Below, piece after piece: positions 37,651 to 47,227 of a DNA stretch of 64,000 bases. The notes beneath the pieces were generated by a model. The model was not told the origin of the DNA and did not search any database. It was given only the letters and a program-made list of their open reading frames with translations. Position numbers and translations under genes: made by a program. Numbering within the stretch: the stretch's first letter is position 1; every line of letters begins with the position of its first letter. Location: assembly GCA_050289485.1 (NCBI GenBank), contig JBNKFV010000009.1:310001-374000 (forward strand), in the 5' to 3' direction. This stretch comes from JBNKFV01 sp050289485. Its GTDB lineage: Bacteria; Pseudomonadota; Gammaproteobacteria; Pseudomonadales; Cellvibrionaceae.

Positions 37651-38826
37651 ATGAAATCATTTAAAACCGTAGTTCTTTCGGCGTCTATCGCAGCTGTTGC
37701 CTCAGGGCTTCCTATGATAGCCGGGGCAGACAGCCTTACCGACGCATTAAAGGCGTCGAAGGTCGGCGGTAACTTCAACTTACGTTATGAAGATGTAGAA
37801 GCCGGTAGTGCCGATAGCGACGGCCTTACTCTGCGTTCGCGCTTTACTATTACCACGGGTTCTGTCGGTGCCTTTAATGCTGTGGTTGAGTTTGAAGATG
37901 TGCGCGATGTATTGGGTATTGATGACGAGGGCGGCATGATTCCAGACCCGGAAACAACCGAGCTCGATCAGGCATTTGTACAATATAAATCTGACGCTGT
38001 AACCGCTAAAGTAGGCCGCCAGGTTATTGCTCTTGATGGCCAGCGTTTTGTGGGGCATGTGGGTTGGCGCCAGGACCGTCAAACCTTTGATGCGGTGACG
38101 GCAACGTTTGCCCCGGCTAAAGATTTAAGTGTGTTTGCCGGTTACGTTTACAAGCGCAACCGTATTTTTGCAGAAACAGCCGACCTTGATTCCAGTGATT
38201 TTATGTTGAATGCTGCTTATAAAACGTCTGTCGGCAAGTTAACCGGTTACGCCTATCTGCTAGACGATGAAGATACTGATACACAATCAGATACCTATGG
38301 CGTGAGTTTCGCTGGGGCTACCAGTGGCGATGTTAAATTTTCTTATGCAGTTGAAGTTGCCATGCAAAGCATCGATCTTGCCTCGGGTGCCGACTACGAT
38401 ACAGACTATCTGAAATTGGAAGGTGGCGTAAGCTTATCTGGCGTCACTGCAAAAGTGGGCTACGAAGTGTTGGGTTCTGATGACGGCATGGCCAGCTTTA
38501 CCACACCATTGGCAACCTTGCACAAATTTAACGGATGGAATGATGTTTTTCTTGGCGGGACTTATAACCCCGTTGCGATGCCAAATGGTCTGGAAGACAC
38601 TTACCTTAGTGTAGGTGGTAATGTTGCCGGTGTCGCGCTTACCGCGGTATACCACGACTTTGCTTCTGAAGAAGGGTCAACCGATTACGGTACAGAACTG
38701 GATATCAGTGCGGTGAAAAAGTTTGAAGGTGGTTATATGGTTGGGGTTAAGTATGGTGCGTACGATGCTGACAACTATGCAGTCGATACCGACAAACTGT
38801 GGGTGTGGGTAAGCGTAGGGTTTTAA
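37651..38826 (+). CDS. Outer-membrane porin, alginate-export/porin fold
   Basis: 391 residues with a signal peptide (AASGLPMIAGA-type end, cut near residue 26) and a C-terminal Phe (WVWVSVGF), the outer-membrane barrel signal. The repeating beta-strand pattern and the segment GRQVIALDGQRFVGHVGWRQDRQTFDAV are found in the alginate-export-like porin group. Its position right after nrtABC suggests it admits nitrate across the outer membrane; that is inferred from context. A strong terminator follows. Confidence 0.85.
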   Translation: MKSFKTVVLSASIAAVASGLPMIAGADSLTDALKASKVGGNFNLRYEDVEAGSADSDGLTLRSRFTITTGSVGAFNAVVEFEDVRDVLGIDDEGGMIPDPETTELDQAFVQYKSDAVTAKVGRQVIALDGQRFVGHVGWRQDRQTFDAVTATFAPAKDLSVFAGYVYKRNRIFAETADLDSSDFMLNAAYKTSVGKLTGYAYLLDDEDTDTQSDTYGVSFAGATSGDVKFSYAVEVAMQSIDLASGADYDTDYLKLEGGVSLSGVTAKVGYEVLGSDDGMASFTTPLATLHKFNGWNDVFLGGTYNPVAMPNGLEDTYLSVGGNVAGVALTAVYHDFASEEGSTDYGTELDISAVKKFEGGYMVGVKYGAYDADNYAVDTDKLWVWVSVGF

Positions 38827-38884
38827 TAGCCCACTATGGATGCAGGGCCGGGTAACTGGCCCATGCTGTCATATTCGCTGACTA

Positions 38885-38942
38885 TTTCAAACAAAGCCCC
38901 ACCATACAGGGATGTCTGCTGTATCTGGGGCTTTGTTTGAAA
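38885..38942 (+). terminator. Long hairpin after the porin gene
   Basis: A 17-bp perfect stem (left arm 38885-38901 containing AAAGCCCCA, right arm 38926-38942 containing TGGGGCTTT) encloses a further ATACAG/CTGTAT pair. It starts 59 bp after the porin stop and ends the nitrate-transport operon. Confidence 0.85.
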
Positions 38943-39110
38943 AATGTACAAGGCATTTTCTACAAAGGGCTCTGACGCTTACTGTACAGATCGATGCTAT
39001 CCTCCCGCTGGTTAAAATCAGTCAGATCATTCATATCACAGGTGCGGTATCAGGCCTGGTCTCGTCATCTTTAATCATTGCACACCTTAATCTAGATAAG
39101 GAAACGTATT

Positions 39111-39887
39111 ATGCGGGCAATAGTTTTTTTGCTCTTGGTTGTTTTAAGTATTGATACTTGGGCGTTCTCCATGGGTGATGCTATCAACATAGCCGGGCGT
39201 CAGCGTATGCTTTCGCAACGCATTACCCAGGCTTATATTCTGATGGGTATACAGCCTGAATCGCAGCGTCATAAAGATGTTTTTGCCCGCTGCATGCGTG
39301 AATTTGAAGCGAACCTGCGTCAGCTTTCTGCCTTCAGTGGCGCAGAACTTGCTCGTCCTGCCCTAGAGCAAGAGTTAGCCAGTTGGCAACGTTTCTCTAC
39401 TATTGCGGAACAACCGGTTAGCAAAGATAGTGCAGCAGAACTGTTTCGGCAAAGCAATGAATTGTTGCCGGTTGCCAACGCTTATGTGCTGGCATTACAG
39501 AAACTGGCGGGTACGCGCAGTGCCGAGCTGGTTAATATAGCGGGTCGTCAACGAATGTTGTCGCAACGCATGGCAAAAAATTACGTAGCTCAATTTTGGG
39601 GTGTGGCGGGTGTAGATGGTTTGAAATTGTTGTACGAAGATCTTGCCGAGTTTGAAACCATGTTGGACTTACTTTTGCAGAGTGATCTAAATACCGGCGG
39701 TATCACCCGTGACCTGTTGAAAACTCGTGGTCATTTGACATTTGTTACTCGGGGTTTCGACGGCAACATGAGTATATCGGGTGATCGATTGATCTTTGTG
39801 ATAGCGGGCACTACTGATATTCTGCTGCGTAATATGGACGTTATTACCCAGCAATATGCAGCGCTTTTCACCAACGAAGCAGGGTAA
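39111..39887 (+). CDS. Secreted tandem PilJ-type sensor-domain protein
   Basis: 258 residues: a signal peptide (AIVFLLLVVLSIDTWAF) and two PilJ-type N-terminal repeats, each opening with the same box, INIAGRQRMLSQR near residues 26-38 and VNIAGRQRMLSQR near 143-155. No membrane anchor or output domain. In P. aeruginosa the PilJ-type ligand domain of chemoreceptor McpN binds nitrate (established); here it is a free periplasmic protein. It sits just downstream of the nitrate transporter/porin and upstream of an MCP with no sensor domain. Function as a nitrate sensor is inference. Confidence 0.8.
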   Translation: MRAIVFLLLVVLSIDTWAFSMGDAINIAGRQRMLSQRITQAYILMGIQPESQRHKDVFARCMREFEANLRQLSAFSGAELARPALEQELASWQRFSTIAEQPVSKDSAAELFRQSNELLPVANAYVLALQKLAGTRSAELVNIAGRQRMLSQRMAKNYVAQFWGVAGVDGLKLLYEDLAEFETMLDLLLQSDLNTGGITRDLLKTRGHLTFVTRGFDGNMSISGDRLIFVIAGTTDILLRNMDVITQQYAALFTNEAG

Positions 39888-40070
39888 TGTGAAGCGCAGG
39901 TTGTGATGGATGGTGTGAACATTTTTGGTGCGCGCTCGCGCAATGACATCCAATTGTGGCACCAATTAAGTGCATGTTTGATGCGCTGAATTTGACTGAT
40001 AATGTATGGCAGAAAAAATAGTGATCATTCATTTTATTTCTGCAGGGTTGTATAAATCAAAGGCAAAGCT

Positions 40071-41210
40071 ATGGTTGCACCAGTATCGCTGTTGTTTAGG
40101 TTAATGGGCGTAAAAGCTGCATTATTGACGATGCTCGGTGTTGGGCTAGGGCTATACTTGTTGGGAATACTGTTTTCGCTGAGTTTTTTTCTGCATCTTG
40201 CAATAGCTTGGGTCATTTATTGCAGTCTCTCTATTGTTGTAAATACCCTGCGAGACCTGACGGTATTAGATGCTTTTTTTTCGGGTATACAGCCTTTGTC
40301 ACATCAAGCACTTGAGCAGCAGTTCACAGGTTTGTTGTTGGCGGCAAACCAGAGCCTGTTGGCAAAAAGGCGTGGCGAATCCAGAAAAGACCAAGACTTC
40401 GCCGATAGGGTATCCGAAATTGGCTATTCGGCCGGTGAGTTGGAGCACAATACACAACAGTTGGCTGACAATATTGCCCAGCAATCCGAGTCTACACGCT
40501 CTGTGGCGGCTGCTGTGACAGAAATTAGTTACAGCATTGAGGAAATAGTGCAGCGTATTCAGGGGGCCTACCAAGCGGCAACCCACGTCAGTGAGCTAAG
40601 CGATCAGGGCGCCAAAGGTGTACAGGCAGCCAGTCAAAATGTTGCGTCGGTTGCTGATTATGTTCGCTCTACCAACGAGTTGCTGGGGAGCTTGGCAAAA
40701 CAAACCCTGGAAATTTCATCCATGTCTAGTGTGATTCGTGATATGGCTGAGCAAACCAATTTGCTGGCATTGAATGCTGCCATCGAGGCCGCGCGAGCCG
40801 GGGAATACGGGCGAGGCTTCGCCGTTGTGGCCGACGAAGTGAGAGCGTTGGCTAATCGCAGTCATGATTCGGCTAAAATTATCAATACTACGATTGACGA
40901 TGTTCAGCAGCAGGTGGTGGCAGTCAGTGCCGGTATGGATAAGGTGGTGGCGTGTACAGAGGCATCGGTGAGCAATACCCAAGAGGCTGATGCAACGCTG
41001 CAGTCGATCAAACAGTGCACCGCGGAGGTGTCTGATATGCTGTATGCAATTTCCAGCGCAACGGAGCAACAAAGTGGAGCTGTGCGCGAGATTTCGTCGA
41101 ATATCGAGTCGGTAGCAGAAATTGCTGCAGGCAACAGTGATATTGCCAGCCAATCTGCCACCATTGCGCAGCATCTTTGTCATTTATGTGCTCCCTCCGC
41201 CGCTGAGTAA
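40071..41210 (+). CDS. Methyl-accepting chemotaxis protein lacking a ligand-binding domain
   Basis: 379 residues. Two N-terminal membrane helices (about 15-37 and 40-58) leave almost no periplasmic loop. No HAMP is recognised. The MCP signalling tip is intact: [38 protein letters not shown] near residues 225-265, flanked by long coiled coils. There is no C-terminal CheR-binding pentapeptide. It must take its signal from another protein; the neighbours are a secreted PilJ-domain protein upstream (183 bp) and a NIT-domain protein downstream (6 bp). Confidence 0.88.
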   Translation: MVAPVSLLFRLMGVKAALLTMLGVGLGLYLLGILFSLSFFLHLAIAWVIYCSLSIVVNTLRDLTVLDAFFSGIQPLSHQALEQQFTGLLLAANQSLLAKRRGESRKDQDFADRVSEIGYSAGELEHNTQQLADNIAQQSESTRSVAAAVTEISYSIEEIVQRIQGAYQAATHVSELSDQGAKGVQAASQNVASVADYVRSTNELLGSLAKQTLEISSMSSVIRDMAEQTNLLALNAAIEAARAGEYGRGFAVVADEVRALANRSHDSAKIINTTIDDVQQQVVAVSAGMDKVVACTEASVSNTQEADATLQSIKQCTAEVSDMLYAISSATEQQSGAVREISSNIESVAEIAAGNSDIASQSATIAQHLCHLCAPSAAE

Positions 41211-41216
41211 ATAATT

Positions 41217-42029
41217 ATGATGGAAGCGTTTTACTTAGGATTTATTATCTTGACGGTGATACTGGCTGCCGTGGTAGCCAACTATGCAAAGAATATAGCG
41301 CGACTGAAGCGCCAGCAGATTGGCGTGAAATGGCTGCAATGTTTACGGGTATTGCTATCGCATGTGCAGCAACACAGAGGCTTGACCTCCGGTTTTCTCA
41401 ATGGCGATAAAAGCGTCGAAGAAAAAATTTACCAGTTACAAAGCTTGGTAAGCGCGGATATTAGCAACGTCGTAAAGGTTAGTGGCTGGATCACAAAAAC
41501 TGAGCGTTGGCAAAATATAACCCAGCACTGGGCACGTTTAGCTGGCCGTTTTACTGGCAATACCGCCGACAACAATCTGCTGCAACACAACAAGTTGATA
41601 CAAAGTATTTTATATCTAATCGACGAGATGGCAGAAGAACACGATTTATTATTGGTGCGCAGTTACGGCAATAAACCTCTGCATTTTGTCTGGCGAGAGC
41701 TGCTGTCTGCATCGGAATGTATTGGGCAGGCGCGAGCGATCGGCTCGGGTGTGGTAGCAGCCGGCCGTTGCGACAGCGTGAGTAGAATTCGGCTGAATTA
41801 TCTCACTCAAAAAATTCGCTCCTCAACATCTATTGTGTGGGACGATATTCCTCCCACACCCATGCAGCGCCAGAAGGTAGAGCAATTACTCAGTTGTATT
41901 GAATCGAAAGTGATTGTCGATCAGCCAGATATTATGTTGGTGACCTTTTTTGATGTTGCCTCCAACGCACTGGATTCGTTACACGAGCAATATGATGAAG
42001 TTCTCAAGTCGTTGAAGCTTTCGGCCTAA
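41217..42029 (+). CDS. Membrane-anchored NIT-domain-like sensor protein
   Basis: 270 residues. One N-terminal membrane helix (FYLGFIILTVILAAVVANYA) is followed by a helical region with both NIT signatures: LLSHVQQHRGLTSGFLNGD near residue 50 and ASECIGQARAIGSGVVAAGR near 165-185. In NasR of Klebsiella the NIT domain senses nitrate/nitrite (established). The helix orientation and the short N-terminus would place this domain in the cytoplasm, but positive-inside is not clear cut. The ATG is 6 bp from the MCP stop, so the two are coupled. No output domain. Confidence 0.72.
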   Translation: MMEAFYLGFIILTVILAAVVANYAKNIARLKRQQIGVKWLQCLRVLLSHVQQHRGLTSGFLNGDKSVEEKIYQLQSLVSADISNVVKVSGWITKTERWQNITQHWARLAGRFTGNTADNNLLQHNKLIQSILYLIDEMAEEHDLLLVRSYGNKPLHFVWRELLSASECIGQARAIGSGVVAAGRCDSVSRIRLNYLTQKIRSSTSIVWDDIPPTPMQRQKVEQLLSCIESKVIVDQPDIMLVTFFDVASNALDSLHEQYDEVLKSLKLSA

Positions 42030-42069
42030 CCGACTATGACCGTGTAGCAGGCATATTGTTGCCCGCTAC

Positions 42070-42105
42070 CGATTAACTTGGCACAAATGATAGTCGGGTT
42101 AATCG
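42070..42105. repeat. TTAACC-type palindrome, copy 1
   Basis: CGATTAAC (42070-42077) and GTTAATCG (42098-42105) pair exactly. It follows the NIT gene stop and belongs with related elements at 42233-42266, 42698-42732 and 61792-61824. Confidence 0.55.
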
Positions 42106-42177
42106 TTACCGAGTTTTACACCCTCCTGATTTCCCTTCGCAATGCACCCACCTATTTAGCCACAGAAACCTCTTCGC

Positions 42178-42208
42178 TTGACCTGTGTCTAACACACAGG
42201 TGTAGAGT
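42178..42208 (+). promoter_or_regulatory. MerR-type promoter and operator
   Basis: TTGACC (-35, 42178-42183) and TAGAGT (-10, 42203-42208) are 19 bp apart, the stretched spacing typical of MerR-family promoters. The spacer holds the perfect dyad ACCTGTGT (42181-42188) / ACACAGGT (42194-42201). The first gene downstream is merR itself, so it should be metal-induced together with copA. Confidence 0.88.
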
Positions 42209-42232
42209 ATGCTTAACTGCAGAATGTACAGC

Positions 42233-42266
42233 TATTAACCCGGCAAGCACTATTGTCGGGTTAATA
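42233..42266. repeat. TTAACC-type palindrome, copy 2
   Basis: TATTAACCCG (42233-42242) and CGGGTTAATA (42257-42266) pair exactly; the ends also match the TTAACC/GGTTAA core of copies 1, 3 and 4. It lies in the merR leader, 26 bp before the ATG. Confidence 0.6.
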
Positions 42267-42291
42267 GTCAGCATAAGGTTGGAGCTAAGCG

Positions 42292-42702
42292 ATGAGAGTA
42301 GCAGACGTGACAAAACAGCTGGGTATTACCCCAGACACTGTGCGGTTTTACACCCGTAACGGTTTTCTTGAGCCATCCAAAAACCCGCGCAACGGGTATA
42401 AGGAATACAGTGATGCTGATTGTCGGCGCCTGCGCTTCATATTGAGTGCCCGTCAATTGGGTTTTTCAGTAGAAGACATCGGCCATTTGCTGGCCCAGAG
42501 TGACGCGGGTAAAGCACCCTGTGGCATGGCGCGCGAGATAATAGCGGCAAGGCTGCAAGAGGTAGAACAACGTTTTAACGATACCGAAAAGCTGCTTGAG
42601 CGTATGTGCCATGCTGTAAAAGAGTGGGACAAACGGCCCGATCAAAAACCAACGGGCGCTATGATTTGTCACCTTATCGAGAATTTTACATCGATTTATT
42701 AA
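42292..42702 (+). CDS. MerR-family metal-responsive activator
   Basis: 136 residues. An N-terminal winged helix (ITPDTVRFYTRNGFLEPSKNPRNGYKEYSDADCRRLRFI) is followed by a dimerisation helix. Candidate metal ligands are Cys77 (APCGMA), Cys106-His107 and Cys126-His127 (MICHLIE). This is not the CueR pattern (two C-terminal Cys seven apart); it is closer to ZntR/CadR/PbrR types. The copper ATPase next door argues for copper, the ligand set for a divalent metal. Autoregulated through the operator at 42178-42208. Confidence 0.9.
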   Translation: MRVADVTKQLGITPDTVRFYTRNGFLEPSKNPRNGYKEYSDADCRRLRFILSARQLGFSVEDIGHLLAQSDAGKAPCGMAREIIAARLQEVEQRFNDTEKLLERMCHAVKEWDKRPDQKPTGAMICHLIENFTSIY

Positions 42703-42732
42703 TCCGACGAGCATGATTATCGCACGGTTAAT
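42698..42732. repeat. TTAACC-type palindrome, copy 3 (imperfect)
   Basis: ATTAATCCG (42698-42706) and CGGTTAAT (42725-42732) pair with one base unmatched. Overlaps the end of merR and precedes copA. Confidence 0.45.
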
Positions 42733-42746
42733 AGAAGGCTGAATTT

Positions 42747-45008
42747 ATGAATACCCATCATGTGCCACAGTCGCACGAGTTAGAACTGATTGTTACCGGC
42801 GCCAGCTGTGCCGGTTGTGTACGCAAAATTGAATCAGCACTACAAGGCGTTGCTGGGGTAGAACAAGCCGAAATGAATTTTGCGCAGCGTACGGCGACGG
42901 TAACCGGTACTGCCACTGCTCAGGCCCTTATTGCTGCGGTTGAACAGGCTGGCTATGGCGCCAGTGTGCAAGAGGCCGAGACGGAGAGTGATGCCCTGGC
43001 CGACAAAGAGAAAACCGACGCGGCGCACTACAAAAAACTCATACTGAACATGGTGGCCGCCTTGGGTTTGGGTGTGCCATTGATGCTGTACGGCATGCTG
43101 GGTGGTGACATGGCCATTACTAGCAATGCAGATCGCGTGGGTTGGCTAATCGTCGGGTTGCTCACGTTGGTTGTGATGTTCTTTTCCGGTCGGCATTTTT
43201 ATGTGGGAGCCTGGCAGTCGTTTAAAAATCATTCTGCCAACATGGATACATTAATTGCCCTGGGCACGGGTACTGCCTGGGTATATTCCATGGTAGTCGT
43301 TGCCACGCCGTGGTTGTTGCCCGAGATGGCGCGCCATGTTTATTTCGAAGCCTCATCAATGATTATTGGTTTAATTAACCTGGGTTTGGCGATGGAAGTC
43401 AAAGCCCGTGGGCGTACCTCAGAGGCGATTAAACGACTGATTGGCCTGCAACCAAAAACTGCGCGCATTGTGCGTAAAGGCGAAGAGCATGATATTGCTA
43501 TTGCTGCAGTCCAGGTGGGCGACATCGTGCGGGTTCGCCCCGGTGAAAAAATTCCTGTAGACGGTGACGTCATCGAAGGGAACAGCGCGGTGGACGAGTC
43601 CATGTTAACGGGCGAACCCATGCCGGTAGATAAAACCGTAGGCGACAAGGTTGTCGCCGGGGCTATCAACAAGAGTGGGGCATTGTTATTCAAAGCCACG
43701 CGAGTGGGTAAAGATACGGCGTTGGCGACTATCATTAATACCGTAAAACGGGCGCAAAATTCCAAACCCCCAATCGGCCGCTTGGCCGATGTGATTGCCG
43801 CGTATTTTGTGCCCGCGATCATGATTATTGCGGTGGTGAGTGCGTTACTGTGGCTTAACCTGGGTCCCGATCCTTCGCTAGCTTATGCCATGGTAGCCGC
43901 GACCACAGTACTGATTATTGCGTGCCCCTGTGCGTTGGGTTTAGCTACGCCGATGTCGGTGATGGTAGGCGTGGGCAAAGCCGCTGAAGCGGGTGTGCTG
44001 ATTCGCAACGGTGAGGCGCTGCAGAGCGCAGCTAACATTACGGCCATGGTACTGGATAAAACCGGTACGATTACATTGGGCCAACCTATCGTAACCGATG
44101 TGGTGCTCACCAACGAAGGCGATGAAAAAAACGTACTGCAACAGGTGGCAAGCCTTGAGTCTGGTTCTGAGCATCCGCTGGCACAGGCAATTGTCAGTGC
44201 GGCTCGTGAGCGTGATATTGAGCTGCAATCAGTGGAGCAGTTTAAAGCCATTCCTGGCCAGGGGGTAAGGGCAACCTTGCAGGATAAAACCCTATGGTTT
44301 GGCAATGAAAAACTTATGCGCGAGCAGGGCATTGATCTCAAGGAGCATGGTACTGCCGCACAAAAACTGGCTGCCGATGCTAAAACGCCCATGTACTTCG
44401 CAGTTGACCAAACATTGGTGGCCATTATTGCGGTAGCCGATCCTATCAAAGACGATTCGATTGCCGCTATCAAACGATTACAGCACAGTGGCATTAAAGT
44501 AATGATGCTCACCGGTGACAATCGTGCAACGGCAAAAAGTGTGGCAGAGAAAGTAGGGATCGATGACTTTTTTGCCGAAGTATTACCCGACGATAAATCG
44601 AAAAAAATACAGCAGCTGCAAGCACAAGGCTACGTAGTTGGTATGACCGGGGATGGGATTAACGATGCCCCTGCGTTGGCTATGTCCGATATAGGCTTTG
44701 CCATTGGCACCGGTACCGATGTGGCTATTGAAAGTGCCGATATTGCGCTGATGCGCGGTTCCCTATATGGGTTGGCCGATGCCATTGCTATCAGTAAAGC
44801 CACTTTGCGCAATATCAAACAGAATTTATTTGGAGCGTTTATTTACAACGCCGCAGGCGTGCCGATTGCTGCCGGTGTGCTGTATCCTTGGTGGGGCTTG
44901 TTATTAAGCCCGGTTATTGCGGGTGCGGCGATGGCTTTTTCGTCGGTAACGGTGGTCACCAATGCTAACCGTTTACGTTTATTTAAAACACCACAACAAA
45001 AAGCGTAA
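42747..45008 (+). CDS. copA: Copper-exporting P1B-type ATPase
   Basis: 753 residues. Order: one N-terminal heavy-metal-associated domain with C21-A-G-C24 ([12 protein letters not shown]), then eight membrane helices with the intramembrane CPC ([12 protein letters not shown], near residue 393), actuator motif TGEP (MLTGEPMPV), phosphorylation site DKTGTI (near 437) and hinge [10 protein letters not shown]. The CPC motif with helix 7/8 [14 protein letters not shown] marks Cu(I) export. Downstream of merR by 44 bp and 9 bp before the cupredoxin gene. Confidence 0.97.
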   Translation: MNTHHVPQSHELELIVTGASCAGCVRKIESALQGVAGVEQAEMNFAQRTATVTGTATAQALIAAVEQAGYGASVQEAETESDALADKEKTDAAHYKKLILNMVAALGLGVPLMLYGMLGGDMAITSNADRVGWLIVGLLTLVVMFFSGRHFYVGAWQSFKNHSANMDTLIALGTGTAWVYSMVVVATPWLLPEMARHVYFEASSMIIGLINLGLAMEVKARGRTSEAIKRLIGLQPKTARIVRKGEEHDIAIAAVQVGDIVRVRPGEKIPVDGDVIEGNSAVDESMLTGEPMPVDKTVGDKVVAGAINKSGALLFKATRVGKDTALATIINTVKRAQNSKPPIGRLADVIAAYFVPAIMIIAVVSALLWLNLGPDPSLAYAMVAATTVLIIACPCALGLATPMSVMVGVGKAAEAGVLIRNGEALQSAANITAMVLDKTGTITLGQPIVTDVVLTNEGDEKNVLQQVASLESGSEHPLAQAIVSAARERDIELQSVEQFKAIPGQGVRATLQDKTLWFGNEKLMREQGIDLKEHGTAAQKLAADAKTPMYFAVDQTLVAIIAVADPIKDDSIAAIKRLQHSGIKVMMLTGDNRATAKSVAEKVGIDDFFAEVLPDDKSKKIQQLQAQGYVVGMTGDGINDAPALAMSDIGFAIGTGTDVAIESADIALMRGSLYGLADAIAISKATLRNIKQNLFGAFIYNAAGVPIAAGVLYPWWGLLLSPVIAGAAMAFSSVTVVTNANRLRLFKTPQQKA

Positions 45009-45017
45009 GGAGGGCAT

Positions 45018-45371
45018 GTGTTGTTCATTAATATTGCCGGTTTGTTGTTGATTGTCTTTATCGTGTGGTGGTTTTGGTTTTACAACCCAAAGGGTTCTGT
45101 CAGCACTAACAACGACTTGACCATTGTGGTAAACAACGGTGTGTATACACCTGCACGTATTGTAGTAGCCGCTGACAAGCCCGTGCAGTTATATGTGCTG
45201 CGCAAAGATGCCTCGGCTTGTGCAGAAATGTTACTCATCCCCGACTTGGACATTAGCGAAAACCTGCCATTGAATAAAACCAAAACCGTATCTTTGCCGG
45301 CCCTGAAACCGGGTAAATACCCGTTTCATTGCCAGATGCAAATGTACCGTGGTGAGTTGATTGTGGAATAA
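45018..45371 (+). CDS. Membrane-anchored cupredoxin-like protein
   Basis: 117 residues; GTG at 45018 (or TTG 45021) with AAGGAGGG at 45008-45014. An N-terminal helix (INIAGLLLIVFIVWWFWFY) anchors a cupredoxin-like domain whose likely ligands are the Cys of SACAEMLLIPDL and the His/Cys/Met set in YPFHCQMQMYRGELIVE. The plan matches the 'quinol oxidase/EfeO-type cupredoxin' proteins commonly encoded after copA. It may take Cu(I) from CopA in the periplasm. A CTG/GTG-type overlap with copA (9 bp gap) shows operon membership. Confidence 0.85.
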   Translation: MLFINIAGLLLIVFIVWWFWFYNPKGSVSTNNDLTIVVNNGVYTPARIVVAADKPVQLYVLRKDASACAEMLLIPDLDISENLPLNKTKTVSLPALKPGKYPFHCQMQMYRGELIVE

Positions 45372-45389
45372 CATGCTTTGCGCTTGTCG

Positions 45390-45410
45390 CCAGCGGTGTT
45401 ACACCGCTGG
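45390..45410. terminator. Bidirectional terminator hairpin
   Basis: CCAGCGGTG (45390-45398) and CACCGCTGG (45402-45410) form a perfect 9-bp stem around TTA. It overlaps the stop of the minus-strand phosphorylase gene (45399-45401) and lies 18 bp past the cupredoxin stop, separating convergent operons. Confidence 0.75.
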
Positions 45411-47153
45411 GGTATTGGTTATCCACATTACCTGATACGGTTTAACGCTAATAGTGTCTTCAATGCTGGTGTAAAGTGTATCACTCACTAGCTCTTTCCA
45501 GTTGTCGGTGCCAATCAAATTGATATCCGATAGCCGCAGTTCAAGCTCTTCTTTACCGATATTGTAAATACAGAAAATACTTTGTTTGCGGTCGATGCTT
45601 TGCCGCCAAAAGCCAAACAGCTGTGTACCCAGGTGCAAGGTAAATTGCGTGGCATTGGGGTGAAATGCCGGTTGTTCTCGACGCAGTTGAATCAACTGAC
45701 GAATGCGGTGGTACACCTTATGGTGATGGCTGTGGGCTTCGCTGAGCAGGGTTTCCAGTTCGTCGAGTTGCCATTGGTGGCGATTGATCGAGCGATTGTG
45801 ATTGGTATGTTTTACCCGGTCATAGTCGTTAACAGTGCCAACTAAGCTGTGTATATAAAAGCCGGGTATACCTTCCAGTGCCAGCATAATCGCATGGGCA
45901 CAGACAAAGCGGTCGCAACCCCAATGGTCTGGCCCTTCTGTGGTACCTTGCAGGGCATCGTACAGCGCAATATTAATTTCATAGGGTTTGTTTTGACCGT
46001 TGTCAGCCTGGCGCCATGAAATGCGACCACCAAAATTTTGCATGGTATTTAGCAGCATGCCTAAGTCGTCTTCGCTTAATAAACCTTCGGCAGGGCGCAA
46101 CCCAATGCCATCGTGTGAGGCAATAAAGTTAAAATAGGCGGTGCCATTTTGCGCCGGCGGCATACTCATTATCCACTGTTTTAAGTAGCTACAGTCGCCG
46201 GTAATTAATGTATTGACCAGAAGTGGTGGCAACGAGAAGTTATAAATACAGTGGGCTTCGTTGGCGTTACCAAAATACGAGAGATTTTCACGATTGGGTA
46301 TATTCGTTTCCGTGATAATAATAGCGTTGGGTGCGGCGTGTTCAACCAAGGTTCGTAAAAGTCGAACAATTTCGTGGGTTTGCGGCAAATTGATACAGGG
46401 TGTTCCTACAATCTTCCAGACAAATGCTACGGCATCAAGACGAAATATTTGCACACCGTTATCAAGATAATGGCGAATAATACCCACAAACTCTTTGAGT
46501 ACAGCTGGGTTGCGAAAATCCAGATCCACCTGATCGTGGCTGAAGGTACACCATACGTGTTGTGTACCGTTGGTAGTTTCAGTTTCCCGCAATAGTGGAC
46601 TGGTGCGAGGGCGAACCACGTCGTTGAGATTATCGGTGGGGTTGGCGGTAAAAAAGTAATCTGCGCCAGGCTCAACACCTTTTTTGAAGTTTTCAAACCA
46701 TTGGCTGCGGCTGGAGCAATGGTTTAACACTAAATCTGACATCAGGCGATAGCGTTCGCCAATCTCTTGAATATCTTGCCATTCGCCGAGGGCTTCGTTA
46801 ACAGCAGAGTAATTGATTACCGCAAAGCCGTCGTCGGAACTATAGGGGAAAAACGGCAGTATATGTACGCAATTGATAACGCCATCAACGTAAGTATCTA
46901 AGAATTGTTTAAGGGCATGCAGGGGTTTCTGGCCCTCTTGCTTGATGGTATCGCCGTAGGTAATTACCGCAACATCACGCTGATCCCAATGGTTCTGGTG
47001 CGGCACGGGTTCTTCAGTCACATTCTGCAGTCGCATAAGGTCAAGCAGTTCTTGGGCAAGTGTTTCTGCTGGTTGTTCGAGCGGTATACCATCATAAATA
47101 AAATGTAGATGGTGAGTGACTTTTTGTAATAACTGGTTTTGTGTGTCAGTCAT
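45399..47153 (-). CDS. GH13_18 glycoside phosphorylase, probable glucosylglycerate phosphorylase
   Basis: 584 residues from the ATG at 47151-47153 (a much longer frame upstream adds a basic, Cys-containing tail). A sucrose-phosphorylase-type alpha-amylase fold: [23 protein letters not shown], nucleophile Asp in [13 protein letters not shown], acid/base Glu in [10 protein letters not shown] and a terminal Asp-His in [14 protein letters not shown]. By sequence alone this is usually called sucrose phosphorylase. The neighbours (glucosyl-3-phosphoglycerate synthase, its phosphatase, glycerate kinase) make glucosylglycerate phosphorylase more likely, cleaving glucosylglycerate to glucose-1-phosphate and glycerate. 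Substrate by context. Confidence 0.9.
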   Translation of the reverse strand: MTDTQNQLLQKVTHHLHFIYDGIPLEQPAETLAQELLDLMRLQNVTEEPVPHQNHWDQRDVAVITYGDTIKQEGQKPLHALKQFLDTYVDGVINCVHILPFFPYSSDDGFAVINYSAVNEALGEWQDIQEIGERYRLMSDLVLNHCSSRSQWFENFKKGVEPGADYFFTANPTDNLNDVVRPRTSPLLRETETTNGTQHVWCTFSHDQVDLDFRNPAVLKEFVGIIRHYLDNGVQIFRLDAVAFVWKIVGTPCINLPQTHEIVRLLRTLVEHAAPNAIIITETNIPNRENLSYFGNANEAHCIYNFSLPPLLVNTLITGDCSYLKQWIMSMPPAQNGTAYFNFIASHDGIGLRPAEGLLSEDDLGMLLNTMQNFGGRISWRQADNGQNKPYEINIALYDALQGTTEGPDHWGCDRFVCAHAIMLALEGIPGFYIHSLVGTVNDYDRVKHTNHNRSINRHQWQLDELETLLSEAHSHHHKVYHRIRQLIQLRREQPAFHPNATQFTLHLGTQLFGFWRQSIDRKQSIFCIYNIGKEELELRLSDINLIGTDNWKELVSDTLYTSIEDTISVKPYQVMWITNTPAV

Positions 47154-47227
47154 TGTTGAGCCTTGTTGATAGGTATTTTGTACCCCGGCAATTAAATACC
47201 GGGGTTGATATTTTAGTGTTGATGGCC

